DNA of 13,675 nt from Bacillota bacterium (GCA_023398855.1 JAEWRS010000255.1:1-13675), one strand, 5' to 3'. Counted from the stretch's first letter, positions 1 to 7,037 are shown. Notes: generated by a model from the sequence alone, not told the origin. Made by a program: numbers and translations.

Positions 1-41
1 GGACAGAGGCTGAAGAATATAAGAAATTATACAAAGATTAA
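1..41 (+). CDS. C-terminal tail of an unidentified protein (partial)
   Basis: The frame starting at base 3 is open from the window edge and ends at TAA (39-41), giving a charged tail TEAEEYKKLYKD. A hairpin with a T-run begins 9 bases after the stop, which is what one expects at the end of a transcription unit and is the main reason for believing this frame. Too short to assign a family. Confidence 0.5.
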   Translation, partial: TEAEEYKKLYKD

Positions 42-49
42 TTTATCCC

Positions 50-84
50 AAGCGGTATAGCCTTTTGTGTTATACCGCTTTTTT
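50..84 (+). terminator. Rho-independent terminator of the upstream gene
   Basis: Perfect 10-bp stem AAGCGGTATA (50-59) with TATACCGCTT (71-80), an 11-base loop and a T-run to 84. It lies between the left-edge gene and the convergent permease gene. Read on the minus strand there is no T-run after the stem, so it should act mainly on plus-strand transcripts. Confidence 0.9.
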
Positions 85-91
85 GGTCGGT

Positions 92-1207
92 TTAATGGAA
101 TACAGTAACAGAAATCGTGTAAAGCAATATGAGAAAGATCAAATTCCAGATGGTAAATGTTTTAAGATAATCTTTCTTAAGGTGAGGGTACTTCCCTGCA
201 ATCTGTTTATAAGAAATCAGACTTGCCATAGATGCAATCAGTGTTCCTAATCCGCCAAGGTTTGTTCCGATTATAATTTCTTTGAAATCAGCAGTATAAT
301 TTGACAGTAGTACAGCTGCCGGCACATTACTGATAATCTGGCTCATACCAATGGAAACAATACGCTCGTGATTTGCCAGGATCCTGATAATAATCTTATG
401 AAGACCAGCAAGATTGTTAATATTACCGATAAAAATAAAAAAGAAGATAAATGTAAATAGAAGAGGATAGTCTGCTTTAAGAAATAAATGCCTGTTTTTA
501 ATGAGCAGGGTGAAGGATACCATGATAAGCAGCAGCCCTTTGGAAATGATTCCTGAGATTGCTAAAAGACATAGTATGAATAGCAGAAGATATAAACAAA
601 CCTTTTTATTCTCTGGTTTTTCTGTACGCTCCAGACTTATGGTTATAGGCAGTTTTCTGTATTTCAGCACGATAAAAGCGAAGATTAATCCTGCTGATAC
701 AATCGAATAAGGCAGTAATAAAAGCAAAAAATCTTTTATATTCATATGGAATACAGAGAATAAATAAAGATTCTGGGGATTTCCTATTGGTGTCAGCATG
801 CTTCCCAGGTTCCCGGCAATTGTCATAAGTGTGATTGTCAGGCATAGCAAGGAAGTCATTCCAGCCATTTCCATAATCAAAATTCCAAATGGTATAAATG
901 TGATCAAAGCAACATCATTGGTTATCAGCATGCTGCTTATAAAACAGAGAAAAACAAGCGTAAAAACAATTCCCCTCTCTGTTTTTACTTTGCCCAAAAC
1001 CATTTTGCCCATAAACTGAAAAAATTCCAGTTCTTTTAAACCTTCCATAATCAGCATGAGACAAAACAGAAGTATCAGCGTGTTGTAATCAATATAATCA
1101 AGATATTTAATATTGGGAGGTGTGATCAGGCAGGATAAAGCAGCTATTACCATGGACAGGGTAAAAACAATATCGCTTTTTAAAAATTTCATTGTTTTTT
1201 GTATCAT
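92..1207 (-). CDS. SLC13/ArsB-type anion permease
   Basis: Predicted inner-membrane transporter of 371 aa, almost entirely hydrophobic with roughly ten membrane segments. Family marks of the SLC13/ArsB/CitM ion-transporter superfamily are visible: TNDVALITF (about 96-104), TPIGNPQN (139-146), SNVPAAVLLS (293-302) and the glycine-rich GTNLGGLGTL (314-323). These fit the paired re-entrant hairpin signatures that bind anion and cation in this superfamily. It is short compared with typical 400-480 aa members but has both signature halves, so it is probably complete. The start is supported by AGAGGTG about nine bases upstream on the minus strand. The substrate cannot be told from sequence: dicarboxylate, sulfate and arsenite are all possible, and no ars genes are nearby. 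Base composition is clearly more AT-rich than the rest of the window, which may reflect recent acquisition or just membrane-protein codon use. Confidence 0.85.
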   Translation of the reverse strand: MIQKTMKFLKSDIVFTLSMVIAALSCLITPPNIKYLDYIDYNTLILLFCLMLIMEGLKELEFFQFMGKMVLGKVKTERGIVFTLVFLCFISSMLITNDVALITFIPFGILIMEMAGMTSLLCLTITLMTIAGNLGSMLTPIGNPQNLYLFSVFHMNIKDFLLLLLPYSIVSAGLIFAFIVLKYRKLPITISLERTEKPENKKVCLYLLLFILCLLAISGIISKGLLLIMVSFTLLIKNRHLFLKADYPLLFTFIFFFIFIGNINNLAGLHKIIIRILANHERIVSIGMSQIISNVPAAVLLSNYTADFKEIIIGTNLGGLGTLIASMASLISYKQIAGKYPHLKKDYLKTFTIWNLIFLILLYTISVTVFH

Positions 1208-1251
1208 TTATTATTGTCACCTCTTTATGTCTGAGTAAAAAACCAGATGTG

Positions 1252-1281
1252 ATTATATCATAGGCAATGAATAAATTACAA
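1252..1281 (-). promoter_or_regulatory. Promoter for the anion permease (extended -10)
   Basis: On the minus strand TTGTAA (1281-1276), an 18-base spacer, then TATAAT (1257-1252) preceded by TGA, making an extended -10 TGATATAAT. It sits about 45 bases upstream of the permease start and points the right way. The perfect extended -10 makes this a good candidate although the -35 is only 4/6. Confidence 0.65.
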
Positions 1282-1414
1282 TCGGAATTATAAATATATT
1301 TTTGTTAGTTCTACCTTTTTTTGTATTTGTTTTGACAGATGGACTCATAAATGATTCTTATAATTATATAGGAAAATATAGAATTATATTATCTTTCAGG
1401 CATTGTATATTTCA

Positions 1415-1443
1415 TTGCCTTTTACCCTTTTCTTTGTTATGAT
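1415..1443 (+). promoter_or_regulatory. Candidate promoter for the chemotaxis receptor
   Basis: TTGCCT (1415-1420, 4/6 to the sigma-A -35), a 17-base spacer, and TATGAT (1438-1443, 5/6 to the -10). It would start transcription near 1450, leaving about 30 bases before the ATG with AAAGGGAAG as ribosome site. No flagellar sigma-28 type promoter was seen. A perfect TTGACA at 1332-1337 has a TATAAT 21 bases away (1359-1364), a spacing that is too long to favour. Confidence 0.4.
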
Positions 1444-1478
1444 TATGAATACTCTGTTACAAAAGAAAGGGAAGATAT

Positions 1479-3542
1479 ATGAAGGCAAATCCGTTTAAAT
1501 CGTTATGGTTTAAGTTAAGCTGCTTGTTTGTTATTTTTGCGGTTTTACCGCTGCTGTGTTTTCGTTTCCTGCTATTTAGCAATTTAAAAACCACATCATT
1601 GCAGGAGCAGAAGTCTTCGGTGAACAAGCAATTGTCTTTGGTTAATGATAATGTTGATTCAGTGTTTCACGATATGCTTAATAATGTCAGATACTTTGCA
1701 GAAGGGGAACTTCTTAAGACAGCGGACCGGTCCGTGACCAGCTATACCAATATTACGTCTTCTGTTAAGATGACACCGGGAGAAAATGGCGAGGTGGAGC
1801 AAAAGATTTTTAAAAGTTTTTCGGAATTTGGGAAAAGTCATCCGGATTATCAGTATATTTATATGGGAACGGAAGATGGAGGCTACATACAGTACCCGGA
1901 TTCCAGTTTAGATTCTGCATTTGACCCCCGTATTCGTCCGTGGTATCCCAAGGCAAAGGAGGCACCGGGAACCCCTGTTTTAGGGGAGCCCTATTATTTT
2001 GCTACAGATGATGTTGTAATTGTGGGAGCTTCCCAGGCCATTACGGATAATCAAGGAAAGATTATCGGCGTTATGGCAATGGACATAAGCTTAAATTCTC
2101 TTACAAAACTGTTTGAAACGGCTACAGAGGATTCGAAGGGGTATTACATGCTTGTCACAGGCGACGGGACAATTTTAGCAGATCCCAGCAATACTCAGAA
2201 TAACTTTAAAAATATTTCTGAGACATATGGGGATGAATTCTCTCAGGCTGTCATGGGCAGGGCTGATTTTGCTGATATTGATATTGCAGGAAAGCCTTAT
2301 TATATGAAAGTGCTGCATTCAGAAAAAACCGGGTGGAATTATATTTCAGTGGTGTCGGATGCCTCATTATTTGAAACTGTGTACCATTTAGAAGGGATTG
2401 TAAACATTATCTTGCTGGTCGTATTTTTTATTGTACTGATTGCAGGAGTTTTTGTCAGCAGCAGTGTTTCCAAGCCTATTAAGGCTATCACCAAGTCAGC
2501 CAGAGAGATTTCTGAAGGTAATTTTAATGTGGATATAAAGGTGAAAGCGAGCGGTGAAGTGGGTCTTCTTGTGGAGGCATTTCAAAAGATCGGCGTGACT
2601 CTAAAGGAATATAAAAGATATATTGAGGAAATTTCTTCAGTTTTAAACCAGATTGCCCAGGGAAATATGGCATTTCAACTGGAATCGGATTATATGGGAG
2701 AGTTCAGCTCCATAAAAACAGCCCTATTAAATATTTCCCGGACCCTTACGGAAACATTGTCTCAGATTAAGATGTCATCGGCTCAGATTGCATCTGGCTC
2801 CGGCCAGGTGGCATCCGGTGCCCAGGCTTTAAGCCAGGGAGCTACGGAGCAGGCGGCATCAGTCGAAGAACTGTCTTCTACTGTAAATGAGGTAACCAGC
2901 CATATCGGGTCGAATGCGGAGCTGGCCGGGAGAGCCAATGAGCTTTCCAAGACAACGGTATCCTGTGTTGTGGAAGGAAACCGGCAGATGCAGGAAATGG
3001 TTCAGGCAATGGAGGAGATCAATTCTAAGACAAATGAAATCAGCAGCATCTTAAAGATCATTGGTGACATCGCGTTCCAGACCAATATACTTGCATTAAA
3101 TGCAGCAGTAGAAGCGGCCAGAGCCGGAGAAGCAGGAAAGGGGTTTGCCGTTGTTGCAGATGAAGTAAGGAATCTGGCTCAAAGAACGGCAGATGCAACC
3201 CGGAATACTGCCGGGTTAGTGGAAGGCTCCATTGGTTCTGCCAGACGGGGGTCTGGACTTGTTGCACAGACTGCAGAATCATTGGCAGCTATTGTCAGCC
3301 AAGTAGAAGAGGTGGCCGGTCATCTGGAAGGCATTTCCAATGCTTCCGTGCAGCAGTCTGAGGCAATGCAGCAGATTGCACTGGGCATCGACCAGATTTC
3401 TTCCGTGGTGCAGACGAATGCAGCCACAGCAGAAGAATCCGCGGCTGCCAGTGAAGAACTGTCCAGCCAGTCCAACCTCCTGGAAAGCCTAGTGAACCAG
3501 TTCCGGTTAAAAGATGATGAGGATGACTCTCGGCATTTTTAA
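1479..3542 (+). CDS. Methyl-accepting chemotaxis protein with dCache sensor
   Basis: Transmembrane chemoreceptor of 687 aa that would relay an extracellular ligand signal to CheA/CheW. Order of parts: short cytoplasmic start, TM1 (about 10-33), extracellular dCache domain (about 35-300), TM2 (about 305-328), HAMP (about 328-380) with a further helical linker (381-425), then the long coiled signalling hairpin. The conserved tip is near 528-570 ([20 protein letters not shown], then [15 protein letters not shown]). The membrane-distal pocket carries R153-x-W155-Y156, Y172 and D202, which match the amino-acid/amine recognition motif known from dCache receptors such as PctA. The first tyrosine of that motif is F148 here. 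There is no C-terminal CheR-tethering pentapeptide (it ends SRHF). It stands alone as a single-gene unit between its own promoter and terminator; no che or flagellar genes are in view. Confidence 0.95.
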   Translation: MKANPFKSLWFKLSCLFVIFAVLPLLCFRFLLFSNLKTTSLQEQKSSVNKQLSLVNDNVDSVFHDMLNNVRYFAEGELLKTADRSVTSYTNITSSVKMTPGENGEVEQKIFKSFSEFGKSHPDYQYIYMGTEDGGYIQYPDSSLDSAFDPRIRPWYPKAKEAPGTPVLGEPYYFATDDVVIVGASQAITDNQGKIIGVMAMDISLNSLTKLFETATEDSKGYYMLVTGDGTILADPSNTQNNFKNISETYGDEFSQAVMGRADFADIDIAGKPYYMKVLHSEKTGWNYISVVSDASLFETVYHLEGIVNIILLVVFFIVLIAGVFVSSSVSKPIKAITKSAREISEGNFNVDIKVKASGEVGLLVEAFQKIGVTLKEYKRYIEEISSVLNQIAQGNMAFQLESDYMGEFSSIKTALLNISRTLTETLSQIKMSSAQIASGSGQVASGAQALSQGATEQAASVEELSSTVNEVTSHIGSNAELAGRANELSKTTVSCVVEGNRQMQEMVQAMEEINSKTNEISSILKIIGDIAFQTNILALNAAVEAARAGEAGKGFAVVADEVRNLAQRTADATRNTAGLVEGSIGSARRGSGLVAQTAESLAAIVSQVEEVAGHLEGISNASVQQSEAMQQIALGIDQISSVVQTNAATAEESAAASEELSSQSNLLESLVNQFRLKDDEDDSRHF

Positions 3543-3575
3543 TAATATTCCTGAGTACGTTTTGGGACATTTGTG

Positions 3576-3640
3576 ATACACTTCTCTCTTGGCAGCTACT
3601 TTAATAATAAAGGGTCTGCCGGGAGAGAGGTGTATTTTAT
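3576..3640 (+). terminator. Long-stem terminator after the chemoreceptor gene
   Basis: Arms 3578-3595 and 3616-3633 pair over 18 bases with three G-U pairs and no mismatch; the stem extends by T3577-A3634 and A3576-T3635. The loop of 20 bases can form a small inner stem (CTTTA/TAAAG). It is followed by ATTTTATT, a modest T-run. It lies 35 bases after the receptor stop and before a fresh consensus promoter, so a terminator is the natural reading. Confidence 0.75.
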
Positions 3641-3642
3641 TG

Positions 3643-3653
3643 AAACAATGTTT
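3643..3653. promoter_or_regulatory. Palindromic box 1, candidate operator
   Basis: AAACA-A-TGTTT, a perfect 5+1+5 dyad. A near copy lies 39 bases downstream (centre to centre), and both precede the strong promoter at 3695-3723. The regulator is unknown. Read together, the two boxes also form an inverted repeat (AAACAATGT with ACATTGTTT) and could instead base-pair in RNA. Confidence 0.3.
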
Positions 3654-3681
3654 GTTTGGCGTGCTTGATATTGTTATTATG

Positions 3682-3692
3682 AGACATTGTTT
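3682..3692. promoter_or_regulatory. Palindromic box 2, abutting the -35
   Basis: AGACA-T-TGTTT, matching the AAACA-N-TGTTT dyad with one change. It ends two bases before the TTGACA -35 element, a position from which a bound protein could contact or block RNA polymerase. Confidence 0.3.
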
Positions 3693-3694
3693 GA

Positions 3695-3723
3695 TTGACA
3701 TTCCGTATTTCTGACCATATAAT
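3695..3723 (+). promoter_or_regulatory. Perfect consensus sigma-A promoter
   Basis: TTGACA (3695-3700), exactly 17 bases, TATAAT (3718-3723): 12/12 matches at ideal spacing. Transcription would begin near 3730, giving an untranslated leader of about 100 bases before the peptidase gene at 3832. A promoter this good in bacteria is usually either very active or held down by a repressor, which gives the nearby palindromes meaning. Confidence 0.85.
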
Positions 3724-3813
3724 AATCAAAAATGCGGTACATATCAACAGGGTAACAGGTACAGCCGGTTTTTATGGATTGAAATCTGTTACAAATGGAT
3801 GGTTCTTGGAACT

Positions 3814-3820
3814 GGAGGAG
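3814..3820 (+). promoter_or_regulatory. Ribosome binding site that sets the peptidase start
   Basis: GGAGGAG lies 11 bases before ATG 3832 (followed by a second in-frame ATG at 3835). The earlier in-frame ATG at 3799 has no Shine-Dalgarno sequence in front of it, so 3832 is preferred. Confidence 0.65.
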
Positions 3821-3831
3821 ATGATAAGAGG

Positions 3832-4764
3832 ATGATGGAATCTTACGGCATTGTAAAAATACCGGTTGCAACCATTTGGGAAGGGCCGGAGGAGATGAAG
3901 GAGAACAGCCTTGGAGAGGTGGTTTCTGCTGTTTCGGATGAAGGATTATATGGTATGGGAGTTTTGGTCACCGGTGAAGAAGTGAATGGATTCTACCCGG
4001 TGCAGACCTTTTACAACTATTCTGGTTTTATCAGGAAAGATGATATGGAAGAGGTAAGCTTAGAGGAGCTAAAGGCTTGGGAAGAGGGCAACCTTATGGT
4101 TACAGACGGATTTTACGTTGATATCGTTTCTCTTCCCAAGGTCCAGGGGGTACGGCTTATAAGCCTTTTTAAGGGATCTCTGATCAGGGTGATTTCTTTT
4201 GAGTCGGAAGTGGAAGGCTGGGCAAAGGTGGAATTGCTGGATGGACGAGTGGGTTACATGAGGAACCAGTATTTGATGCCAAAGGAGTTTTCCCAGTCAG
4301 GATTGTGGACAGGAAAGCTTTTACAAAAGAAAATTGTGGATGAAGCGGCTTTCCGGCAGGCGGTGGTGGATACGGCAAAACAGTATCTGGGGACTCAGTA
4401 CCGCTGGGGCGGGAGGTCTGCTGCTGGTATTGACTGTTCTGGTCTGACCTCGGAGAGCTATCTGCTAAACGGGATACTGACCTATCGGGATGCCAGAATT
4501 GAACCAGGATTTCCGGTTCATGAGATCCAAAAGGATGAGATGCTCCCCGGAGATCTTATGTATTTTCCTGGACATATTGCCATGTACATGGGGAATGGAG
4601 CTTACATTCATTCCACTGGCAAAATAGGAAGCGGGGGAGTGGTAATAAACAGCCTGAATCCAGAGGCAGAGGACTACCGGGCGGATCTGGCAGAAAGCTG
4701 GTATGCTTCTGGGAGTATTTTCGGTAAGGATGCCAGTTTTTCGGACTCCTTATCAATCAGTTAA
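3832..4764 (+). CDS. Cytoplasmic NlpC/P60 peptidase with SH3-like N-terminal region
   Basis: 310-aa predicted cysteine peptidase of the NlpC/P60 family, which cuts the gamma-D-Glu to diamino-acid bond in peptidoglycan peptides. The C-terminal half (about 170-300) has the catalytic set: C202 in IDCSGL, H248 in PGHIAMYMG and H260 in AYIHSTG. The 12-residue gap between the two histidines is, as I recall, the same as in Bacillus YkfC. The N-terminal part (about 5-150) is beta-rich and looks like two SH3b-type domains (GFYPVQTF...GFIRKDD; GWAKVELLDGRVGYM), again as in YkfC. There is no signal peptide or membrane segment with any in-frame start, and the upstream frame shows none either. It should therefore act in the cytoplasm on imported or recycled muropeptides rather than on the wall. 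First gene after the consensus promoter and 18 bases before a serine hydrolase gene, probably one operon. Confidence 0.9.
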   Translation: MMESYGIVKIPVATIWEGPEEMKENSLGEVVSAVSDEGLYGMGVLVTGEEVNGFYPVQTFYNYSGFIRKDDMEEVSLEELKAWEEGNLMVTDGFYVDIVSLPKVQGVRLISLFKGSLIRVISFESEVEGWAKVELLDGRVGYMRNQYLMPKEFSQSGLWTGKLLQKKIVDEAAFRQAVVDTAKQYLGTQYRWGGRSAAGIDCSGLTSESYLLNGILTYRDARIEPGFPVHEIQKDEMLPGDLMYFPGHIAMYMGNGAYIHSTGKIGSGGVVINSLNPEAEDYRADLAESWYASGSIFGKDASFSDSLSIS

Positions 4765-4782
4765 GAGAAAGGGCCGGATGAC

Positions 4783-5631
4783 ATGGATTCCAGACTTACA
4801 TTAGAGAGAAGAATAGAAGCAGAGGTCATGAGTTATGACGGAAAAATGGGAATCTATCTGGATGACTTCCGTGGTAATGTGATTGCTGTTCACGAAGAAG
4901 AGGCATTTGAGACGGCAAGCGCTATTAAGACTTTTATCCTGGCATGTCTGTTCGCTGAAGTGGAAAAAGGAAATAAAAGCCTTGAGGATATGCTTGAATA
5001 CAAGGAGGAGCATGAGGTGGATGGGAGCGGCGTGCTTTGTGCCCTGGAGCCAGGAGCAATGCTTCGGGTAAAAGATGCGGCAACGTTTATGATCATTGTA
5101 AGTGATAATATTGCGACCAACATGATGATTGATTATCTGGGGCTGGATACGATTAACCGGAGCATTAAGGCCCTGGGCTGCAAAAATACGGTGCTTTATA
5201 ATCCCATTCATTTTGATAAATACCACAGGCTGGGGACCAGTACCCCAAGGGACTATGCCAGTATTTTCACCCGCCTGGCAAAGGGGGAGCTGATCAGCCG
5301 GACAGCGGATGAGAAGATGCTGGCAATCTTTAAGAAACAACATTATAACAGTATGATTACCAAGGATTTTCCTCCCTATTACATGGACAGTGATAATACG
5401 GATGATATCCTGATTACGGTTGCGTCTAAAAGCGGTAGCATGGATGCCTGCAGAAATGACGGTGGCCTTGTGTTTACCCCATACGGGCCCTATGCCATCG
5501 TTATGTTCCATAAGGGGTTTTCCGATGCCATGTATTATCCGGCTCATCCTGCTACTGTGTTTGGGGCAAAGGTGAGCCGGATGATCCTGGATCAGTTTCT
5601 GGCCTTGGAGGGAAAATTTTTAGATCATTAA
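4783..5631 (+). CDS. Class A beta-lactamase-fold serine hydrolase
   Basis: 282-aa protein with the three active-site elements of the penicillin-recognising serine hydrolases in the right order: S46-x-x-K49 (ASAIKTF), S107-D108-N109 (VSDNIATN) and K216-S217-G218 (ASKSGSMD). The TSTPRDYASIF segment (about 152-162) aligns with the end of the class A omega region. The Glu-x-x-Leu-Asn of true class A beta-lactamases, which supplies the deacylating Glu166, is not visible between SDN and TSTP. There is also no signal peptide (it begins MDSRLTLERR). It therefore looks like a cytoplasmic peptidase or esterase of the Beta-lactamase2 type, not a resistance enzyme. It follows the NlpC/P60 gene at 18 bases with a weak AAGGG ribosome site, suggesting joint expression and perhaps consecutive steps on cell-wall peptides. 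The actual substrate is unknown. Confidence 0.85.
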   Translation: MDSRLTLERRIEAEVMSYDGKMGIYLDDFRGNVIAVHEEEAFETASAIKTFILACLFAEVEKGNKSLEDMLEYKEEHEVDGSGVLCALEPGAMLRVKDAATFMIIVSDNIATNMMIDYLGLDTINRSIKALGCKNTVLYNPIHFDKYHRLGTSTPRDYASIFTRLAKGELISRTADEKMLAIFKKQHYNSMITKDFPPYYMDSDNTDDILITVASKSGSMDACRNDGGLVFTPYGPYAIVMFHKGFSDAMYYPAHPATVFGAKVSRMILDQFLALEGKFLDH

Positions 5632-5669
5632 CCGTGTGTAATTTTACTAAAAATAAAGTGGATTGGTTC

Positions 5670-5687
5670 AATAATCACGACATTATT
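5670..5687. repeat. AT-rich inverted repeat upstream of the ABC operon
   Basis: AATAAT-N6-ATTATT, centred about 50 bases upstream of the extended -10 at 5721-5729. It overlaps the second of two TTACT words (5644-5648 and 5686-5690), which lie 42 bases apart, about four helical turns. It could be part of a regulator site, but AT-only dyads are common by chance. Confidence 0.25.
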
Positions 5688-5720
5688 ACTGATTTATCGG
5701 TATTTGCTCTGGTCTTTTTC

Positions 5721-5729
5721 TGCTATGAT
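5721..5729 (+). promoter_or_regulatory. Extended -10 promoter for the ABC operon
   Basis: TGCTATGAT: a TG-n motif followed by TATGAT (5/6). No good -35 is placed at 16-18 bases (5701-5706 reads TATTTG), which is the usual look of a promoter that needs an activator. It would give a leader of under 30 bases ahead of the binding-protein ATG. No terminator is seen between 5631 and here, so read-through from the hydrolase operon is also possible. Confidence 0.45.
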
Positions 5730-5748
5730 TGGGTTACAGAAAAAGAAC

Positions 5749-5754
5749 GGAGGG
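5749..5754 (+). promoter_or_regulatory. Ribosome binding site fixing the binding-protein start
   Basis: GGAGGG eight bases before ATG 5763. This start gives an immediate lipoprotein signal peptide. A longer open frame begins at 5634 but would put 43 unrelated residues in front of it. Confidence 0.85.
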
Positions 5755-5762
5755 ATTTTATT

Positions 5763-6953
5763 ATGAAGAAAAGAACGGCATTCTTGCTGGCACTTACCGC
5801 AGCACTCAGCCTGACTGCATGCGGCGCCAAGCAGGAGGCAGCAGAGACGAAGACAGAGGCTGCAAAGGAGACACAAACGACGACAGCAGCGACGACAGCA
5901 GCCGCAGGAGAAGTAAAGAAGGAGTCAGGGGGAGACGAGGACTTATCTGCACTGATTGAAGCGGCAAAGGCGGAAGGGGAACTGACCGTATATGGCTCCT
6001 GCGAAGAGGAACACCTGGCCGCAGTTTGCCAGTATTTTGAAAAAACTTATGGCATTAAGACAAAGTTTCAGAGACTTTCTACTTCAGAGGTTTATACCAA
6101 GGTATCTGAGGAAGCCGGAAAGCCTTCTGCAGATGTATGGTTCGGCGGAACCACAGATCCCTATAATGAGGCAGTTGCAGCAGGTCTGCTGACACCTTAT
6201 GAGGCTGTCAATGCCAAGAACCTCATTGGAGACCAGTATAAGGATCCTACTAATTGCTGGTATGGTATTTATAAGGGTATTCTGGGATTCATGGTAAATA
6301 CGGAAGAATTAAAGAGACTTGGCCTGGAGGCACCGAAAACCTGGGACGATCTGACGAAGGAAGAGTATAAAGGACTCATCATGCTGTCTAATCCCAATAC
6401 AGCAGGCACGGCTAAGCTGGTGATTAATACCATGATCCAGATGAAAGGCCATGACGAAGCAATGGAATACTTTAAAAAGCTGGACAAGAACATTGCCCAG
6501 TATACGAAATCAGGCTCAGGCCCGTCCAAGATGGTTGGACCTGGAGAATGTGTCATTGGAATCGGGTTCCTTCATGACGGAATTTATCAGATCCTTCAGG
6601 GATATGACAACATTCAGCTGATTGTTCCTGAGGATGGAACTTCCTTTGAGGTAGGAGCAACCGCCATGTTTAAAGGCGCCACCCATCCCAATGCCGCAAA
6701 GCTGTGGATCGAATATGCTCTGTCACCAGAATGTGTGAATCTTGCCAAGGAAAACGGCGCATATCAGTTCCTGGTTTTAAAAAATGCTACACAGCCTAAA
6801 GAGGCTGAACAATTTGGCCTGGATATGAACAATACCATTGATTATGATTTTGAAGATGCCAAGGCAAACAGTGCAAAATATGTGGAAGATTTCTTTGAAG
6901 CCCTGGGAAGCTCTGCTGATAAGGCAGACGCCGGCCGTTTCCTGACACAGTAG
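5763..6953 (+). CDS. ABC importer binding lipoprotein 1 (AfuA/FbpA family)
   Basis: 396-aa solute-binding lipoprotein that would capture ligand outside the membrane for the permease and ATPase downstream. It has a signal peptide with lipobox LTAC (C20 lipidated), a Thr/Ala/Glu/Lys-rich tether (about 21-60), then a two-lobed type 2 binding fold beginning GELTVYGSCEEE (72-83) and including SADVWFGGT (122-130), the layout of COG1840 proteins. Ferric-binding members (FbpA, FutA) have adjacent tyrosines after the second crossover. Here the equivalent stretch is GIGFLHDGIY, with H271-D272 in place of Tyr-Tyr. From memory, the hexose-phosphate binder AfuA uses a His-Asp pair here, so an organophosphate ligand is more likely than iron. 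The ligand is not proven by sequence. It leads the operon and is separated from the permease by a terminator hairpin, which should leave it in excess. Confidence 0.9.
   Translation: MKKRTAFLLALTAALSLTACGAKQEAAETKTEAAKETQTTTAATTAAAGEVKKESGGDEDLSALIEAAKAEGELTVYGSCEEEHLAAVCQYFEKTYGIKTKFQRLSTSEVYTKVSEEAGKPSADVWFGGTTDPYNEAVAAGLLTPYEAVNAKNLIGDQYKDPTNCWYGIYKGILGFMVNTEELKRLGLEAPKTWDDLTKEEYKGLIMLSNPNTAGTAKLVINTMIQMKGHDEAMEYFKKLDKNIAQYTKSGSGPSKMVGPGECVIGIGFLHDGIYQILQGYDNIQLIVPEDGTSFEVGATAMFKGATHPNAAKLWIEYALSPECVNLAKENGAYQFLVLKNATQPKEAEQFGLDMNNTIDYDFEDAKANSAKYVEDFFEALGSSADKADAGRFLTQ
5878..5901 (+). repeat. 12-bp tandem duplication in the lipoprotein tether
   Basis: CGACGACAGCAG occurs twice head to tail with no mismatch, inside the codons for the Thr-Thr-Ala-Ala repeats of the binding-protein tether. 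The repeat is in phase with codons (12 bases), so slippage would change tether length without a frameshift. Confidence 0.8.
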
Positions 6954-6996
6954 GGAGACGAAGGCAGGAAAGCAATGACCGGCTGTATGGATTAAC

Positions 6997-7037
6997 ATGC
7001 TGCGTAATGCGTAATAGACCATTACGCAGCATTTTTT
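6997..7037 (+). terminator. Intra-operon terminator between binding protein and permease
   Basis: Perfect 12-bp stem ATGCTGCGTAAT (6997-7008) with ATTACGCAGCAT (7021-7032), a 12-base loop, and T7032-T7037. This is as strong as the end-of-operon terminators in the window, yet no clear promoter follows before the permease start at 7087. It should act as a partial terminator and 3' RNA protector, giving much more binding-protein message than permease message. Confidence 0.9.

Noticed and set aside
1332..1364. TTGACA ... TATAAT as the chemoreceptor promoter
   Set aside because: Both boxes are perfect but 21 bases apart; the 1415-1443 pair has normal 17-base spacing and a short leader.
4801..5547. 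248-codon open frame antisense to the serine hydrolase gene
   Set aside because: It lies wholly inside a gene with clear SxxK, SDN and KSG motifs, shows no recognisable domain, and is His/Ile-rich in the manner of an antisense shadow.
4783..5631. Calling the serine hydrolase an antibiotic-resistance beta-lactamase
   Set aside because: No export signal and no omega-loop glutamate; only the shared fold motifs are present.
5634..5762. Longer N-terminus for binding protein 1 starting at 5634
   Set aside because: It would bury a clean lipoprotein signal peptide 43 residues into the protein, and GGAGGG sits exactly in front of ATG 5763.
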